In this document: positions 1 to 7,119 of the stretch, in pieces
Layout of the letters: the number at the start of each line of letters is the position of its first letter
Numbering within the stretch: position 1 is the first letter of the stretch
NCBI GenBank assembly: GCA_002708345.1
Contig: PANG01000102.1
Location: 1-21,427 of the forward strand
Direction of reading: 5' to 3'
Length of the DNA stretch: 21,427 nucleotides
From: Planctomycetaceae bacterium
GTDB lineage: Bacteria > Planctomycetota > Planctomycetia > Pirellulales > Pirellulaceae
Made by a program: the position numbers and the translations under genes
Notes under the pieces: generated by a model
Database searches by the model: none
Seen by the model: only the letters and a program-made list of their open reading frames with translations
Told to the model about the DNA's origin: nothing

Positions 1-1014
1 AAGAAGAAACCCCCCCGCCGAGTCTGCCAGGGATGGGTCAAGCCCTGGGACCTGCCCACCAATGGCGAAATACGAGAGCAGCTGCTCTCCTTCTCCCGCA
101 CGCCCATGCAGACCCAGCCGGACGACCAGCTGCAGGTCATGCGCATCACCGCCCTGGCCCTGATGCAGAGGCTCAGCGCTTTCCGGCCCCGCCTGGTGGG
201 AAGCGTGCTGGCCGGACAGGTCCGGCAAGGTTCCGATATCAACCTGCACCTGTTCGCCGCCAGCCTCGAGGCAATTACCTCGATCCTGGACGAGGACCTG
301 GCCAGCTACGACGTGGATCAAAAGACCATTCACAAGGAGGGCCAGGCACGGCACTACGTCCACGTCCATCTCCAGGGCACCTTCCCCACGAAACTGACCG
401 TCTACCCTCATAACGTCGCCAACGTTACACTCACCTGCCCGATCACCGGCGGCCCCATGCAGCATGCCAGCATCGCGGAACTGGAACTGCTGATCGAAAG
501 AGAATACCCCGAGCTCGACCTGGAAGAGCAGCTCGCGGACCTGGACGACGCACCCGACCGCTTCGCCCTCTACCTGGCCCTGCTCCTGCCCCTAGAAAAT
601 GTCCGCCAGAAGCCCTCGCTGCATCCAGAGGGCGATGCGCTTTACCACAGCCTGCAGGTCTTCCAGCTGGCGAGCCAGGAGCGGCCCTACGACGAGGAGT
701 TCCTCACCGCCGCACTCCTGCATGACCTGGGCAAGGCAATCGACCCGGACGATCCTCTGGCTGCCGCGATGGAGGCGCTGGAGGGATTCATCACCGAACG
801 GACCACCTGGCTGATCGAGAACCTGCCCGACGCCCACCGCCTGGCCGAGGGAACAATCGGCAGCCGCCATCGCAAGCGGCTCGCCGCGGACGAAAGCTAC
901 GAGGAACTGGTGCTGCTGGCCGAGTGTGACCGTAACGGACGCCAGCCGGGAGCGGAAGCACCAGAGCTGGAAGAAGCACTCGATCAGTTAAGAGAGCTGG
1001 ATCAGCAAACCTAG
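1..1014 (+). CDS. HD-domain protein with degenerate nucleotidyltransferase-like N-terminus (5' partial)
   Basis: The reading frame is open from the first base of the window, so the true start lies upstream; the first ATG inside is at 106. The visible 337 residues start with a basic stretch (KKKPPRR). They continue with a nucleotidyltransferase-like segment (G67-S68 followed by G-S-D-I-N at 77-81) and then an HD phosphohydrolase-like region with H216, H241-D242 and a later D310 in ECDRNGR. The order recalls tRNA nucleotidyltransferases and related NTase-HD proteins, but the second carboxylate of the D-x-D motif is Asn81, so the N-terminal half may not be catalytic. HD domains usually hydrolyse phosphoesters with metal ions; the substrate cannot be told. 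It converges on the BMC operon, and its TAG stop shares the CTAG at 1011-1014 with the stop of the dehydrogenase. The frame and HD motif are clear; the function is open. Confidence 0.8.
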   Translation, partial: KKKPPRRVCQGWVKPWDLPTNGEIREQLLSFSRTPMQTQPDDQLQVMRITALALMQRLSAFRPRLVGSVLAGQVRQGSDINLHLFAASLEAITSILDEDLASYDVDQKTIHKEGQARHYVHVHLQGTFPTKLTVYPHNVANVTLTCPITGGPMQHASIAELELLIEREYPELDLEEQLADLDDAPDRFALYLALLLPLENVRQKPSLHPEGDALYHSLQVFQLASQERPYDEEFLTAALLHDLGKAIDPDDPLAAAMEALEGFITERTTWLIENLPDAHRLAEGTIGSRHRKRLAADESYEELVLLAECDRNGRQPGAEAPELEEALDQLRELDQQT

Positions 1015-1958
1015 CCGCCACTGGCCACCCGAGCCAGCACATCGGTAAGCGTCTGCCGCAGCACGTTCCCACTGTTGCGAATCCCCTGCACTTCCTTCGG
1101 CCAGAGCTCGATCTCCAGCCGGTCCACCACCCCACAGCGTCCCATCACGGTGGGCACCGAAAGGGAGACGTCCCGGATCCCGTAGCAGCCATCCTGCACA
1201 CTCGAGACCGGCAGCACCTGCTGCTTGTCCAGGGCGATCGATTCGATCACGTCGCGGATGGCGATGCCGACGGCAAACCCAGCCCCACCCTTCTTGCTGA
1301 TCACCTCGGCACCACTTCCACGGGTGCGGGCGAAAAGGTCGTTGGACAGGTTCGGCGTCCAGTTCGGATGCTGCTCAAGCGGCAAGCCAGCAAAGGTGGC
1401 ACTGGACCAGATCGGTACCATGCTCTCGCCATGCTCGCCCAGGATCAGTGCCGAGAGCTGCGTCGGCGGGATCTGGAGGTGCTGGGCAATCAGGCTGCGA
1501 AAACGGATCGTATCAAGCTGCGTTCCCAGCCCGATCACCTGCGTGGCGGGCAGATCGAGCCGGTCCTTGGCCAGGTAAGTAAGAATATCGACCGGGTTGG
1601 AGACCACGAACACGATCGCCGAGGACTTGGGATTCGCCTGCTGGACCTGGTCCAGGATAGAGACAAACAGGTCAGTGTTCCGGTTGATCAGGTCCAGGCG
1701 GCTTTCGTCAGGCCCACGCCGCAAGCCAGCGGTGATGCAGATCACATCACTGTCGGCAATATGCTCGTAACCACCCGCCACGATCCGCTGGTCCGCGGTG
1801 CTCGGCCCACCGTGCAGCAGGTCCAGGGCATGCCCCTCGGCCGTCTCCAGATTCAGATCCAAAAGCGCGATCTCGCCAACCACGCCGCCACACTGCAGGG
1901 CAAACCCGGCGCTCGATCCAACCAATCCCCCGCCACCGATAATACTGACTTTAAACAT
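1011..1958 (-). CDS. L-lactate/malate dehydrogenase family protein, last gene of the BMC operon
   Basis: A 315-residue NAD-dependent 2-hydroxyacid dehydrogenase of the LDH/MDH family, of normal length. Visible features are the N-terminal Rossmann glycine motif (IIGGGGLVG, 6-14), D34 at the end of strand 2 (favours NAD over NADP), N121 in VVSNPVDIL, D149 and R152 in the LDTIRFR segment, and catalytic H176 in GEHGES. The substrate loop reads AGLRRGPDESR (77-87), with R87 as the conserved substrate-contacting Arg. The residue aligning with the discriminating position 102 is Arg81, as in malate dehydrogenases, not the Gln of lactate dehydrogenases. In PVM operons this gene is normally annotated lactate dehydrogenase and proposed to act on product lactate or in NAD recycling. 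No extra terminal helix is visible, so lumen targeting is not supported. A strong GAGGAG ribosome site lies 5 bases before ATG. It is the last gene of the operon. Confidence 0.93.
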   Translation of the reverse strand: MFKVSIIGGGGLVGSSAGFALQCGGVVGEIALLDLNLETAEGHALDLLHGGPSTADQRIVAGGYEHIADSDVICITAGLRRGPDESRLDLINRNTDLFVSILDQVQQANPKSSAIVFVVSNPVDILTYLAKDRLDLPATQVIGLGTQLDTIRFRSLIAQHLQIPPTQLSALILGEHGESMVPIWSSATFAGLPLEQHPNWTPNLSNDLFARTRGSGAEVISKKGGAGFAVGIAIRDVIESIALDKQQVLPVSSVQDGCYGIRDVSLSVPTVMGRCGVVDRLEIELWPKEVQGIRNSGNVLRQTLTDVLARVASGG

Positions 1959-2004
1959 TGTTTCTCCTCATTCTCTTTCTAACGGTTCCTGTTGATTATT
2001 CTGT

Positions 2005-2886
2005 TCAGGCAACATCCTGGCTAACCAGGGCCTGCATCACGCGATCGGTAATCATTCGTACCAGATCCTCCTCGGACCCGGTCGCCGTGCTGGCCGCCGT
2101 ACTGGTTGGGCAATTCGCCCCCTCGCTCATCACCGGCGGCGGTTCAAAGGCCCGCTGCTCGACACCTGCCTCTTCCCAGGTATCGCGAAAAATGGAGTTC
2201 GCACAGACGTCACATTCCTTGTAGTCGCTGGTATTTCGCGGGTCGCCAAATCCCCACTGCTGTTTCAGATCCAGAAGTTCGCGTTCCTTGTCCTCGCTAA
2301 AGTAGTGAATTTTCCCCAGGCTCTTGGCCAGCATCAGGATCCGGCAGTAGGCGTCCAGGATCTCGGTCCACCAGAAGGCCCGTTCGACCGACTCGCCATA
2401 ACTGACGGTTCCGTGGTTCGCCAGGATGATCACGTTGGTGTCCTTGACGAAGGGGATGATCGTATCGGCAAAAGCCTGCCCGCCGGGCGTCTCGTAACGT
2501 GTGATCGGCACGTCCCCCAGGAAAACCTCAACCTCCGGAAGCACGCACTGCGGGATCGGTTCCCGGGCCACGGCAAAGGCGGTGGCATGTGGTGGGTGAC
2601 AGTGCACCACGCTCCTCAGATCCGGCCGCTGGCGGTAGATCTCCAGGTGCAACAGCGCCTCACTCGAACGCTTCTTGTTACCGGAGATCTGCTTGCCCGT
2701 GCCGTCGATCGTGGAGATGTCCTCGGGCGTGAGAAAGCCCTTCGAATGCATCGTCGGCGTGCAAAGAAACTCGTTATCGCTGACCTTGACGGTGATATTT
2801 CCGTCATTGGCCGCCACGAATCCCTTGTCGTAGATTCGTCGGCCGATCTCACAGATTTCCTGCTTGAGTTTGTGTGCGTTATTCAT
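2005..2886 (-). CDS. Class II aldolase (L-fuculose/L-rhamnulose-1-phosphate aldolase type) with C-terminal encapsulation peptide
   Basis: A 293-residue class II aldolase. Zinc ligands and the catalytic acid are visible: E76 in SSEALLHLEIY, H95 and H97 in VVHCHPPHATAF, and H158 in ANHGT, matching the FucA layout. Known FucA reaction: L-fuculose-1-phosphate to DHAP plus L-lactaldehyde; PVM aldolases are thought also to accept L-rhamnulose-1-phosphate. It is about 80 residues longer than E. coli FucA (215). The extra C-terminus contains a CxxC pair (C225, C228), a Ser/Thr/Ala-rich linker (about 255-270) and a final amphipathic helix (about 271-289, pattern EEDLVRMITDRVMQAL) typical of BMC encapsulation peptides, so it is probably a lumen enzyme supplying lactaldehyde inside the shell. 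The gene follows a BMC-P gene after 26 bases. Its ribosome site is weak. Aldolase family is certain; the exact sugar phosphate is inferred from the operon. Confidence 0.93.
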   Translation of the reverse strand: MNNAHKLKQEICEIGRRIYDKGFVAANDGNITVKVSDNEFLCTPTMHSKGFLTPEDISTIDGTGKQISGNKKRSSEALLHLEIYRQRPDLRSVVHCHPPHATAFAVAREPIPQCVLPEVEVFLGDVPITRYETPGGQAFADTIIPFVKDTNVIILANHGTVSYGESVERAFWWTEILDAYCRILMLAKSLGKIHYFSEDKERELLDLKQQWGFGDPRNTSDYKECDVCANSIFRDTWEEAGVEQRAFEPPPVMSEGANCPTSTAASTATGSEEDLVRMITDRVMQALVSQDVA

Positions 2887-2912
2887 CGTTGGCTGCTACT
2901 TTCCGTAAAAAA

Positions 2913-3200
2913 CTACCTTTTTTCCAAGTCGACGCTATCCAGTAGCGCCGCACTGTAGGCGTCCACCGGTTTAAGTTGTGGTTTGAATGGCTCAGCTGCT
3001 TCGCCTCCCTCGCTGACTGCAATCAGTCCGCCGTTGCCGGCTCCCAGTTCATCCCAGACCACCAGGGTTTCGGTCTCTGGAAGCTTGTCACTCTCCAGGT
3101 CCTCGGCCATCAACGGCACTGCCAGTCGCAGCGATGCCGACTCGAAGCTCGGCAGGCAGCGATTGAGCGTGACCGATCCCAGTACCCGTGCGATTCTCAT
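2913..3200 (-). CDS. BMC-P pentameric shell vertex protein (EutN/CcmL family)
   Basis: A 95-residue EutN/CcmL-domain protein. Pentamers of this family cap the vertices of microcompartment shells. It starts with the typical strand MRIARVLGSVTLN, has the conserved hydrophobic VPL segment near residue 28, and the family turn GAGNGGLIAVSEGGEAA (about 53-69). In the other two BMC-P copies this turn reads GAGTGETVMITSDGQSA and GAGVGDYVLITMGSSA. This copy is the most divergent of the three in the operon, with VAVPLMAEDLES in place of the LLIVQPYEV-type strand and a C-terminal tail to residue 95. The stop codon of the upstream 84-aa gene lies within the Shine-Dalgarno region (TAGGGAGAAAG), suggesting translational coupling. 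Family assignment is firm; its position in the shell relative to the other two pentamers is unknown. Confidence 0.92.
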   Translation of the reverse strand: MRIARVLGSVTLNRCLPSFESASLRLAVPLMAEDLESDKLPETETLVVWDELGAGNGGLIAVSEGGEAAEPFKPQLKPVDAYSAALLDSVDLEKR

Positions 3201-3219
3201 CGTGCTGTTTTCTTTCTCC

Positions 3220-3474
3220 CTAGCCCGCCAGCGGTCGGCGAGTCAGGGTAATCTCATTTTCCTTGAGGTAGTCGACGACCAGCGGCGTAACCACCGCTCG
3301 TTCACAGACCACCAGCTGACAGGTGTTCTCAAGTTTTCCTTCCAGGAAGTCCATCGTGATCACCCGACCGGGGATCACGGTCTCGCTGCTGGATGCTGCT
3401 GGCTGAAGCTCGTTCTCGGCCAGCAGCCGCCGGACCACTTCATCGACAATCGCTTGTATATCCTGTTTCTGCAT
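3220..3474 (-). CDS. Unknown 84-aa BMC-operon protein with N-terminal encapsulation-peptide-like helix
   Basis: I do not recognise an established function. The ATG at 3474 is chosen because it sits 11 bases after AAGGA and just past the upstream stop; a TTG at 3498 would add eight residues but overlap the BMC-P gene by 20 bases. The 84-aa protein has three parts. First is an amphipathic helix (residues 1-19, MQKQDIQAIVDEVVRRLLA) resembling encapsulation peptides. Next is a short polar Ala/Ser linker (about 20-35). Last is a compact segment with the pattern VIT...L...L....L-V...AVVTPLVVDYLKENEITL. That segment resembles, from memory, the N-terminal leader of EutT adenosyltransferases (VIT/FIT...LTPSARELL...LRI), but no EutT catalytic region follows. 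It is embedded between two shell genes, so a cargo, adaptor or assembly role in the BMC is plausible. The gene is real by context and coupling; the role is inferred. Confidence 0.85.
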   Translation of the reverse strand: MQKQDIQAIVDEVVRRLLAENELQPAASSSETVIPGRVITMDFLEGKLENTCQLVVCERAVVTPLVVDYLKENEITLTRRPLAG

Positions 3475-3478
3475 GGTT

Positions 3479-3745
3479 CTATTCGTCCTTAATTCCAATC
3501 ACTGTCCAACGCACCGGGGTGATATCGGTGTCGAGTATCGTCCGGGCACTCTGCCCGTCACTGGTGATCATCACCGTCTCCCCGGTCCCTGCGCCAACCC
3601 GATCGACCGCGATTTGCGGATAGCCATCGGGCGTGGTGCCGTCAACCTCGTAAGGCTGCACGATCAACAACGTGCTACCAACCATCGATGGATGCTTGAT
3701 CGTCGTGGTCGCAGTTCCAAGTACTCGTCCCAGTAACATCTTCAT
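3479..3745 (-). CDS. BMC-P pentameric shell vertex protein (EutN/CcmL family)
   Basis: An 88-residue EutN/CcmL-domain protein, close to the minimal family length. It shows the N-terminal strand LLGRVLGTATTTIKHPSMVG, the strand STLLIVQPYEV (about 24-34), and the signature AVDRVGAGTGETVMITSDGQSAR (about 46-68) followed by ITPVRWTVIGIKD. It should form pentamers that close shell vertices. The start is well supported: the ALDH stop TAG and the ribosome site overlap in TAGGAGAA directly before ATG, so translation is probably coupled to the aldehyde dehydrogenase. Only four bases separate its stop from the start of the 84-aa gene. It is one of three paralogous BMC-P proteins in the operon, a multiplicity typical of PVM microcompartments. 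Confidence 0.95.
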   Translation of the reverse strand: MKMLLGRVLGTATTTIKHPSMVGSTLLIVQPYEVDGTTPDGYPQIAVDRVGAGTGETVMITSDGQSARTILDTDITPVRWTVIGIKDE

Positions 3746-3750
3746 TTCTC

Positions 3751-5208
3751 CTAGCGACCCAGGATGCAGAGATCATCGATCAGGCTACATCGCCGTTCCC
3801 GGGTAAAAGTCATCGGGGTCGTCACTCCCTCACCGGTCGGTCCGGCGATCGAGAATGACAGGTAACCCTCTCCGCCCAGTCCGAGTCCCGCCATGCTGGG
3901 CCCGTTCTTGACGAAGATCGTCGTTTCCAATGATCGCCCCATTCGTGTCATGTTTCGAACGTTGTTCGAGTGAATGATGCTGGTGTGCCGAAAACCATGT
4001 TCATATTCCTTGGCCCAGGCAATCGCCTGGTCCACATCGGGACAGCGAACGAAGGGGAGGAAAGGCATCATCTGTTCGACCGTGACAAAGGGGTGCGTAT
4101 GGGGCGTCTCGCCGTAAAGCAGGTCCGTCCCGTCCGGTGCGCTGGTTCCGGCTGCCGCCGCCAACTTGGCCGCGTCCTGTCCCAACAGCTCCTTGCTCGC
4201 CACGTCGTGCCGGTCGGCTCCCTCGCCCACCTGGACCATCGCCGCGCTGGTAAGTTTTTCGATCTGCTGGTCATTGAGCCGCATCGCCCCGGCCCGGCTC
4301 ATCGCTTCCATCATCTGGTCAAACACGCTCTGGACCACGAAGACTTCCTTCTCGCCGATACAGAGCAGGTTATTGTCGTAGGCTGCCCCGTCGATAATGG
4401 CCCGGGCTGCCCGGTCCAGGTCGGCGGTCTCGTCGACCACCACCGGGGGATTCCCCGGCCCAGCGACAATCGCCCGCTTGCCGCTGTTGAGCGCCGCACG
4501 TCCCACGGCCGGTCCGCCGGTGACACAGATCAGGGCAATATCCCGGTGCGAGAAGATCGCATCGGCCGACTCAAGCGTCGGTTCTTCGATCACACAGATC
4601 AGGTTATCGATCCCCAGGTCCGCATGAATCGCCCTGTTAAAGCGGCGTACGCCCTCGGCCGCGACGCGTTTGCCGCTTGGATGGGGGTTCACCACCAGTG
4701 TGTTTCCTGCGGCGATCATGCTGACCGCGTTTCCGGTAATCGTGGGAAGCGAGTGGGTGACAGGTGTGATCGCGCCGATCACGCCAAAGGGGGCATGTTC
4801 GATCACGGCCAGTCCCCGATCGCCACTAAAGACCTCGCTCCGCATGAACTCCACGCCGGGAGTTTTCTCGCCCAGCGTCTTGAGCTTTTCGATCTTGTGG
4901 TCCAACCGCCCGATCTGGGTCTCTTCCATTTCCATCGTGCCCAGCTCAACGCACTGGTCGATCGAGATGCGGCGGACATGGTCGATGATCCGCAGTCGGT
5001 CTTCCATCGAGCAGTGGCACAATTGCTCATAGGCCTCGCGGGCTGCAGCAACGGCCTTGTCGACGTCGCTAAAGACACCGTTGCTGCCGATATGGCTGGT
5101 AGCTGCCACCACGGGAGCGGGGCCGACCTCGGTCACCACCGGCGCCGGGCCGACCTCGGCCAGAACCTGTGCCACCACGTCACGGATAAGTGTTTCATTC
5201 ACTTGCAT
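3751..5208 (-). CDS. pduP: CoA-acylating aldehyde dehydrogenase (PduP/EutE-like) with N-terminal encapsulation peptide
   Basis: A 485-residue aldehyde dehydrogenase of the BMC CoA-acylating branch, which turns an aldehyde, NAD+ and CoA into acyl-CoA and NADH. In this operon the expected substrate is L-lactaldehyde. The catalytic Cys is C283 in AAYDNNLLCIGEKEVFVV, the motif found in PduP/EutE. Other family landmarks are FGVIGAITPVTHSLPT (141-156), NPHPSGKR (174-181), VTGGPAVGRAAL (229-240) and PGNPPVVVDETADLD (251-265). Residues 1-18 (MQVNETLIRDVVAQVLAE) form an amphipathic helix like known encapsulation peptides, joined to the enzyme by a Pro/Val/Ala linker that contains a duplicated nine-residue unit (18-35). 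The ribosome site AAAAGGACAATC precedes ATG. It lies between two BMC-P genes. The symbol is by homology class; substrate assignment rests on operon context. Confidence 0.95.
   Translation of the reverse strand: MQVNETLIRDVVAQVLAEVGPAPVVTEVGPAPVVAATSHIGSNGVFSDVDKAVAAAREAYEQLCHCSMEDRLRIIDHVRRISIDQCVELGTMEMEETQIGRLDHKIEKLKTLGEKTPGVEFMRSEVFSGDRGLAVIEHAPFGVIGAITPVTHSLPTITGNAVSMIAAGNTLVVNPHPSGKRVAAEGVRRFNRAIHADLGIDNLICVIEEPTLESADAIFSHRDIALICVTGGPAVGRAALNSGKRAIVAGPGNPPVVVDETADLDRAARAIIDGAAYDNNLLCIGEKEVFVVQSVFDQMMEAMSRAGAMRLNDQQIEKLTSAAMVQVGEGADRHDVASKELLGQDAAKLAAAAGTSAPDGTDLLYGETPHTHPFVTVEQMMPFLPFVRCPDVDQAIAWAKEYEHGFRHTSIIHSNNVRNMTRMGRSLETTIFVKNGPSMAGLGLGGEGYLSFSIAGPTGEGVTTPMTFTRERRCSLIDDLCILGR
5108..5161 (-). 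repeat. 27-bp tandem duplication in the ALDH linker
   Basis: Two adjacent 27-base units (5108-5134 and 5135-5161) encode EVGPAPVVT and EVGPAPVVA at ALDH residues 18-26 and 27-35. The first 25 bases of the units differ at three positions. The duplication is in frame and lies exactly in the flexible linker between targeting helix and enzyme, where length change is likely tolerated. Confidence 0.85.
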
Positions 5209-5255
5209 GATTGTCCTTTTCTCCCTGAACCAATCTGGATTGTCGGATTGTTTGA

Positions 5256-5579
5256 TCAGTCGCCTGTATTCTCATCCCGGTTATAAACGCAGTTCTGCTC
5301 GACATGCACGTTGTCAACGATTCCCACAACCACGGTGTCGATCGGTAACTCGCGGGTATCTTCAGTCATGCGGGCACTGGACCCCATGGTGATCAGCACG
5401 TAGTCGCCCACCCCGGCTCCGAGCGTGTCCACCGCTATAAACGTCCGCCCGGTGGTTGCCAGGCTTTTCCGCTTTTTCGCTTCCACACGGTAAGGTTCCA
5501 CGACGAGCAACTTGTATCCCACCATCGATTCCACTTTCTGCGTGGAGACCATCGATCCGGTCACTTGTGCAACAAACAT
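5256..5579 (-). CDS. BMC-P pentameric shell vertex protein (EutN/CcmL family), long form
   Basis: A 107-residue EutN/CcmL-domain protein. It has the N-terminal strand MFVAQVTGSMVSTQKVESMVG, the strand YKLLVVEPYRVE (about 22-33), a charged insert KKRKSLATTGR (about 35-45), and the signature AVDTLGAGVGDYVLITMGSSAR (about 49-70) followed by LPIDTVVVGIVD. After the fold there is a polar tail (about 91-107) ending in NRDENTGD, which makes it longer than the 88-aa copy. It should cap shell vertices. Only three bases separate its start from the upstream acetate-kinase stop, and 47 bases separate its stop from the ALDH start. The family call is firm. Confidence 0.95.
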   Translation of the reverse strand: MFVAQVTGSMVSTQKVESMVGYKLLVVEPYRVEAKKRKSLATTGRTFIAVDTLGAGVGDYVLITMGSSARMTEDTRELPIDTVVVGIVDNVHVEQNCVYNRDENTGD

Positions 5580-5582
5580 CGT

Positions 5583-6767
5583 TTATCCTTCCAGTAGTTG
5601 GCATACCTGCCTGGCCACTATCAATTCCTCGTTGGTGGGGATCACCCAGACCTTGGTCCGGCTCCCCGCATCACTGATACATGATTCCCCGTCGGCTGCC
5701 CCGTTGGCATTTTCATCGAGCTGGATTCCCAGCTCCTCGAGATCCTGGCAGATATTCGCCCGGACCTGCTGCTGGTTTTCTCCGATCCCCCCGGTAAAGA
5801 CGATCACGTCCGCACCTCCCAGTTCGACCAGCAGCGAACCGAGGTAGCGGCGAATGTCGGTGGTAAAGACCTCCAGTGCCAGCCCTGCACGGGAATTTCC
5901 CTCGTCAGCTGCCTTCTGGATATCCCGCAGGTCCCCGCTGACTCCGCTGATCCCCAGCAGTCCGCCGCGGCATGCCAGGTCCTGGAGCACCTCGTCAAGC
6001 GATTTCCCCGTGGCCTCCATGATCAACGGCAGGTTATAGGGATCCATGTCACCCACGCGGTTATTGTGTGGAATACCGCTCTGGGGACTCATCCCCATCG
6101 AGGTAGCCACGCTTTTTCCGTTCCGGATGGCACACAGACTGCTACTCCCACCCAGGTGGCAGGAGATGATCCGCAGGTCATCGCGACCGAGCAACTCGGC
6201 GGTGCGGTTGGCAATATAGCGGTGACTGGCACCATGGAATCCCCAACGACGAATTGGCAGCTGGTCTGCCCACTCGTGGGGAATCGCGTAATGCCGGGAT
6301 CGTTCCGGAATGGTCTCGTGAAAGCCAGTTTCGAAAGCTGCCACCAGCGGGATCCCGGGCAGACGCTCATGAAGCTGCCTCATCGCCGCGATATAGGGGG
6401 GGTTGTGAGCCGGTGCAACCTGGCTCATTTCCTCCATCGCCGAGAGCAGTTCCTCGTCCACCCGTTTGACACCGCTTGTGCGGCCGCCGTGAACCGCCTT
6501 GAAGCCGATAGCAGCCACCTCGGATGCATCCGACAGGCAACCCTGGTCCGGGTCGGTCAGCTGCGTCAGGCACTGCTCAACCGCAGCAGCGTGGTCCGGC
6601 ACCTGGAGCGCAAGCTCGCGCTGCTGTCCGTCAATCTCGACGACAGCGCGACTTTCCGCTTCACCGATCCGCTCGATCCCACCGACGGCAAGTTGCCTTT
6701 CGGTGGACATATCAAGCAGCCGGTACTTGAAGCTTGTCGAACCCAGGTTGGCTACCAGAACTTTCAT
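5583..6767 (-). CDS. ackA: Acetate kinase family protein of the BMC operon, with altered active-site residues
   Basis: A 394-residue acetate/propionate kinase homologue of the ASKHA fold and of normal family length. It would take acyl-phosphate from PduL (expected lactyl-phosphate) plus ADP to carboxylate plus ATP. Conserved features are the N-terminal phosphate motif N7-x-G-S10-T-S12-x-K14, VHGG (92-95), H121 in [15 protein letters not shown] with H178, CHLGG with H204, R237 in [17 protein letters not shown] (324-331) and PTNEEL (377-382). Three positions that are nearly invariant in characterised acetate kinases are changed. The FDTAFH aspartate is E146, the GHRVVHGG arginine is K90, and the HLGNG asparagine is G207. 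The enzyme may therefore be specialised for another acyl-phosphate or be slower. No terminal targeting helix is visible. It sits between BMC-H and BMC-P genes. The family call is sure; substrate and activity are inferred. Confidence 0.92.
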   Translation of the reverse strand: MKVLVANLGSTSFKYRLLDMSTERQLAVGGIERIGEAESRAVVEIDGQQRELALQVPDHAAAVEQCLTQLTDPDQGCLSDASEVAAIGFKAVHGGRTSGVKRVDEELLSAMEEMSQVAPAHNPPYIAAMRQLHERLPGIPLVAAFETGFHETIPERSRHYAIPHEWADQLPIRRWGFHGASHRYIANRTAELLGRDDLRIISCHLGGSSSLCAIRNGKSVATSMGMSPQSGIPHNNRVGDMDPYNLPLIMEATGKSLDEVLQDLACRGGLLGISGVSGDLRDIQKAADEGNSRAGLALEVFTTDIRRYLGSLLVELGGADVIVFTGGIGENQQQVRANICQDLEELGIQLDENANGAADGESCISDAGSRTKVWVIPTNEELIVARQVCQLLEG

Positions 6768-6782
6768 TCCCAGACTTTCCTT

Positions 6783-6795
6783 TCACGTGCCGTGA
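6783..6795 (-). other. Small inverted repeat just after a BMC-H stop codon
   Basis: The 13 bases directly after the stop of the BMC-H gene at 6796 read, on the minus strand, TCACG-GCA-CGTGA: a perfect five-base stem with a three-base loop, immediately before the ribosome site of the kinase gene. There is no T-run, so it is not a classical terminator. It could act as an mRNA end-stabilising or partial attenuation hairpin. It is short and may be chance. Confidence 0.3.
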
Positions 6796-7065
6796 CTAGG
6801 CCAGGTAGGCTTCCATCAGGCCCTCAGCGGGTCGCGGAATCACATGGCTGCTGACCAGCTCGCCGATCTGGGACGCTGCCGAACCGCCGGCCTCGACCGC
6901 AGCTCGCACGCTGCCGACATCGCCACTAACAATCGTGGTAACCAGCCCGCCACCGATATCGACGCGCTTGATTACTTTTACATTCGCTGCCTTTGCCATG
7001 GCGTCGGTCGCTTCGACCAGCCCGACAAGGCCTTTCGTTTCAATCAGACCAATTGCACTATCCAT
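6796..7065 (-). CDS. BMC-H hexameric shell protein (short form)
   Basis: An 89-residue single BMC domain protein (PduA/EutM/CcmK type). It has the signature AIGLIETKGLVGLVEATDAMAKAANV (about 4-29) and the expected fold through VSGDVGSVRAAVEAG (about 46-60) to SSHVIPRP (about 72-79). These proteins form the hexagonal facet tiles of the shell. The pore-loop motif preceding LVTT is D-I-G-G-G (about 36-40), unlike the K-V-G-A-G of the neighbouring BMC-H, so the two hexamers probably have pores of different character. The ribosome site AAAAGGAAGAAACC precedes ATG. It lies 54 bases downstream of the other BMC-H and 28 bases upstream of the kinase. It is the minimal BMC-H of the pair and lacks a C-terminal extension. 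Confidence 0.96.
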   Translation of the reverse strand: MDSAIGLIETKGLVGLVEATDAMAKAANVKVIKRVDIGGGLVTTIVSGDVGSVRAAVEAGGSAASQIGELVSSHVIPRPAEGLMEAYLA

Positions 7066-7119
7066 GGTTTCTTCCTTTTCAAAAATTATTTAACAGGATT
7101 CTTGATTCAACGCGGATGC

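Noticed and set aside
3970..5286. A 438-codon plus-strand frame opposite the aldehyde dehydrogenase
   Set aside because: It is an antisense shadow of a strongly conserved enzyme; the translation is rich in His/Arg/Asp with no recognisable domain.
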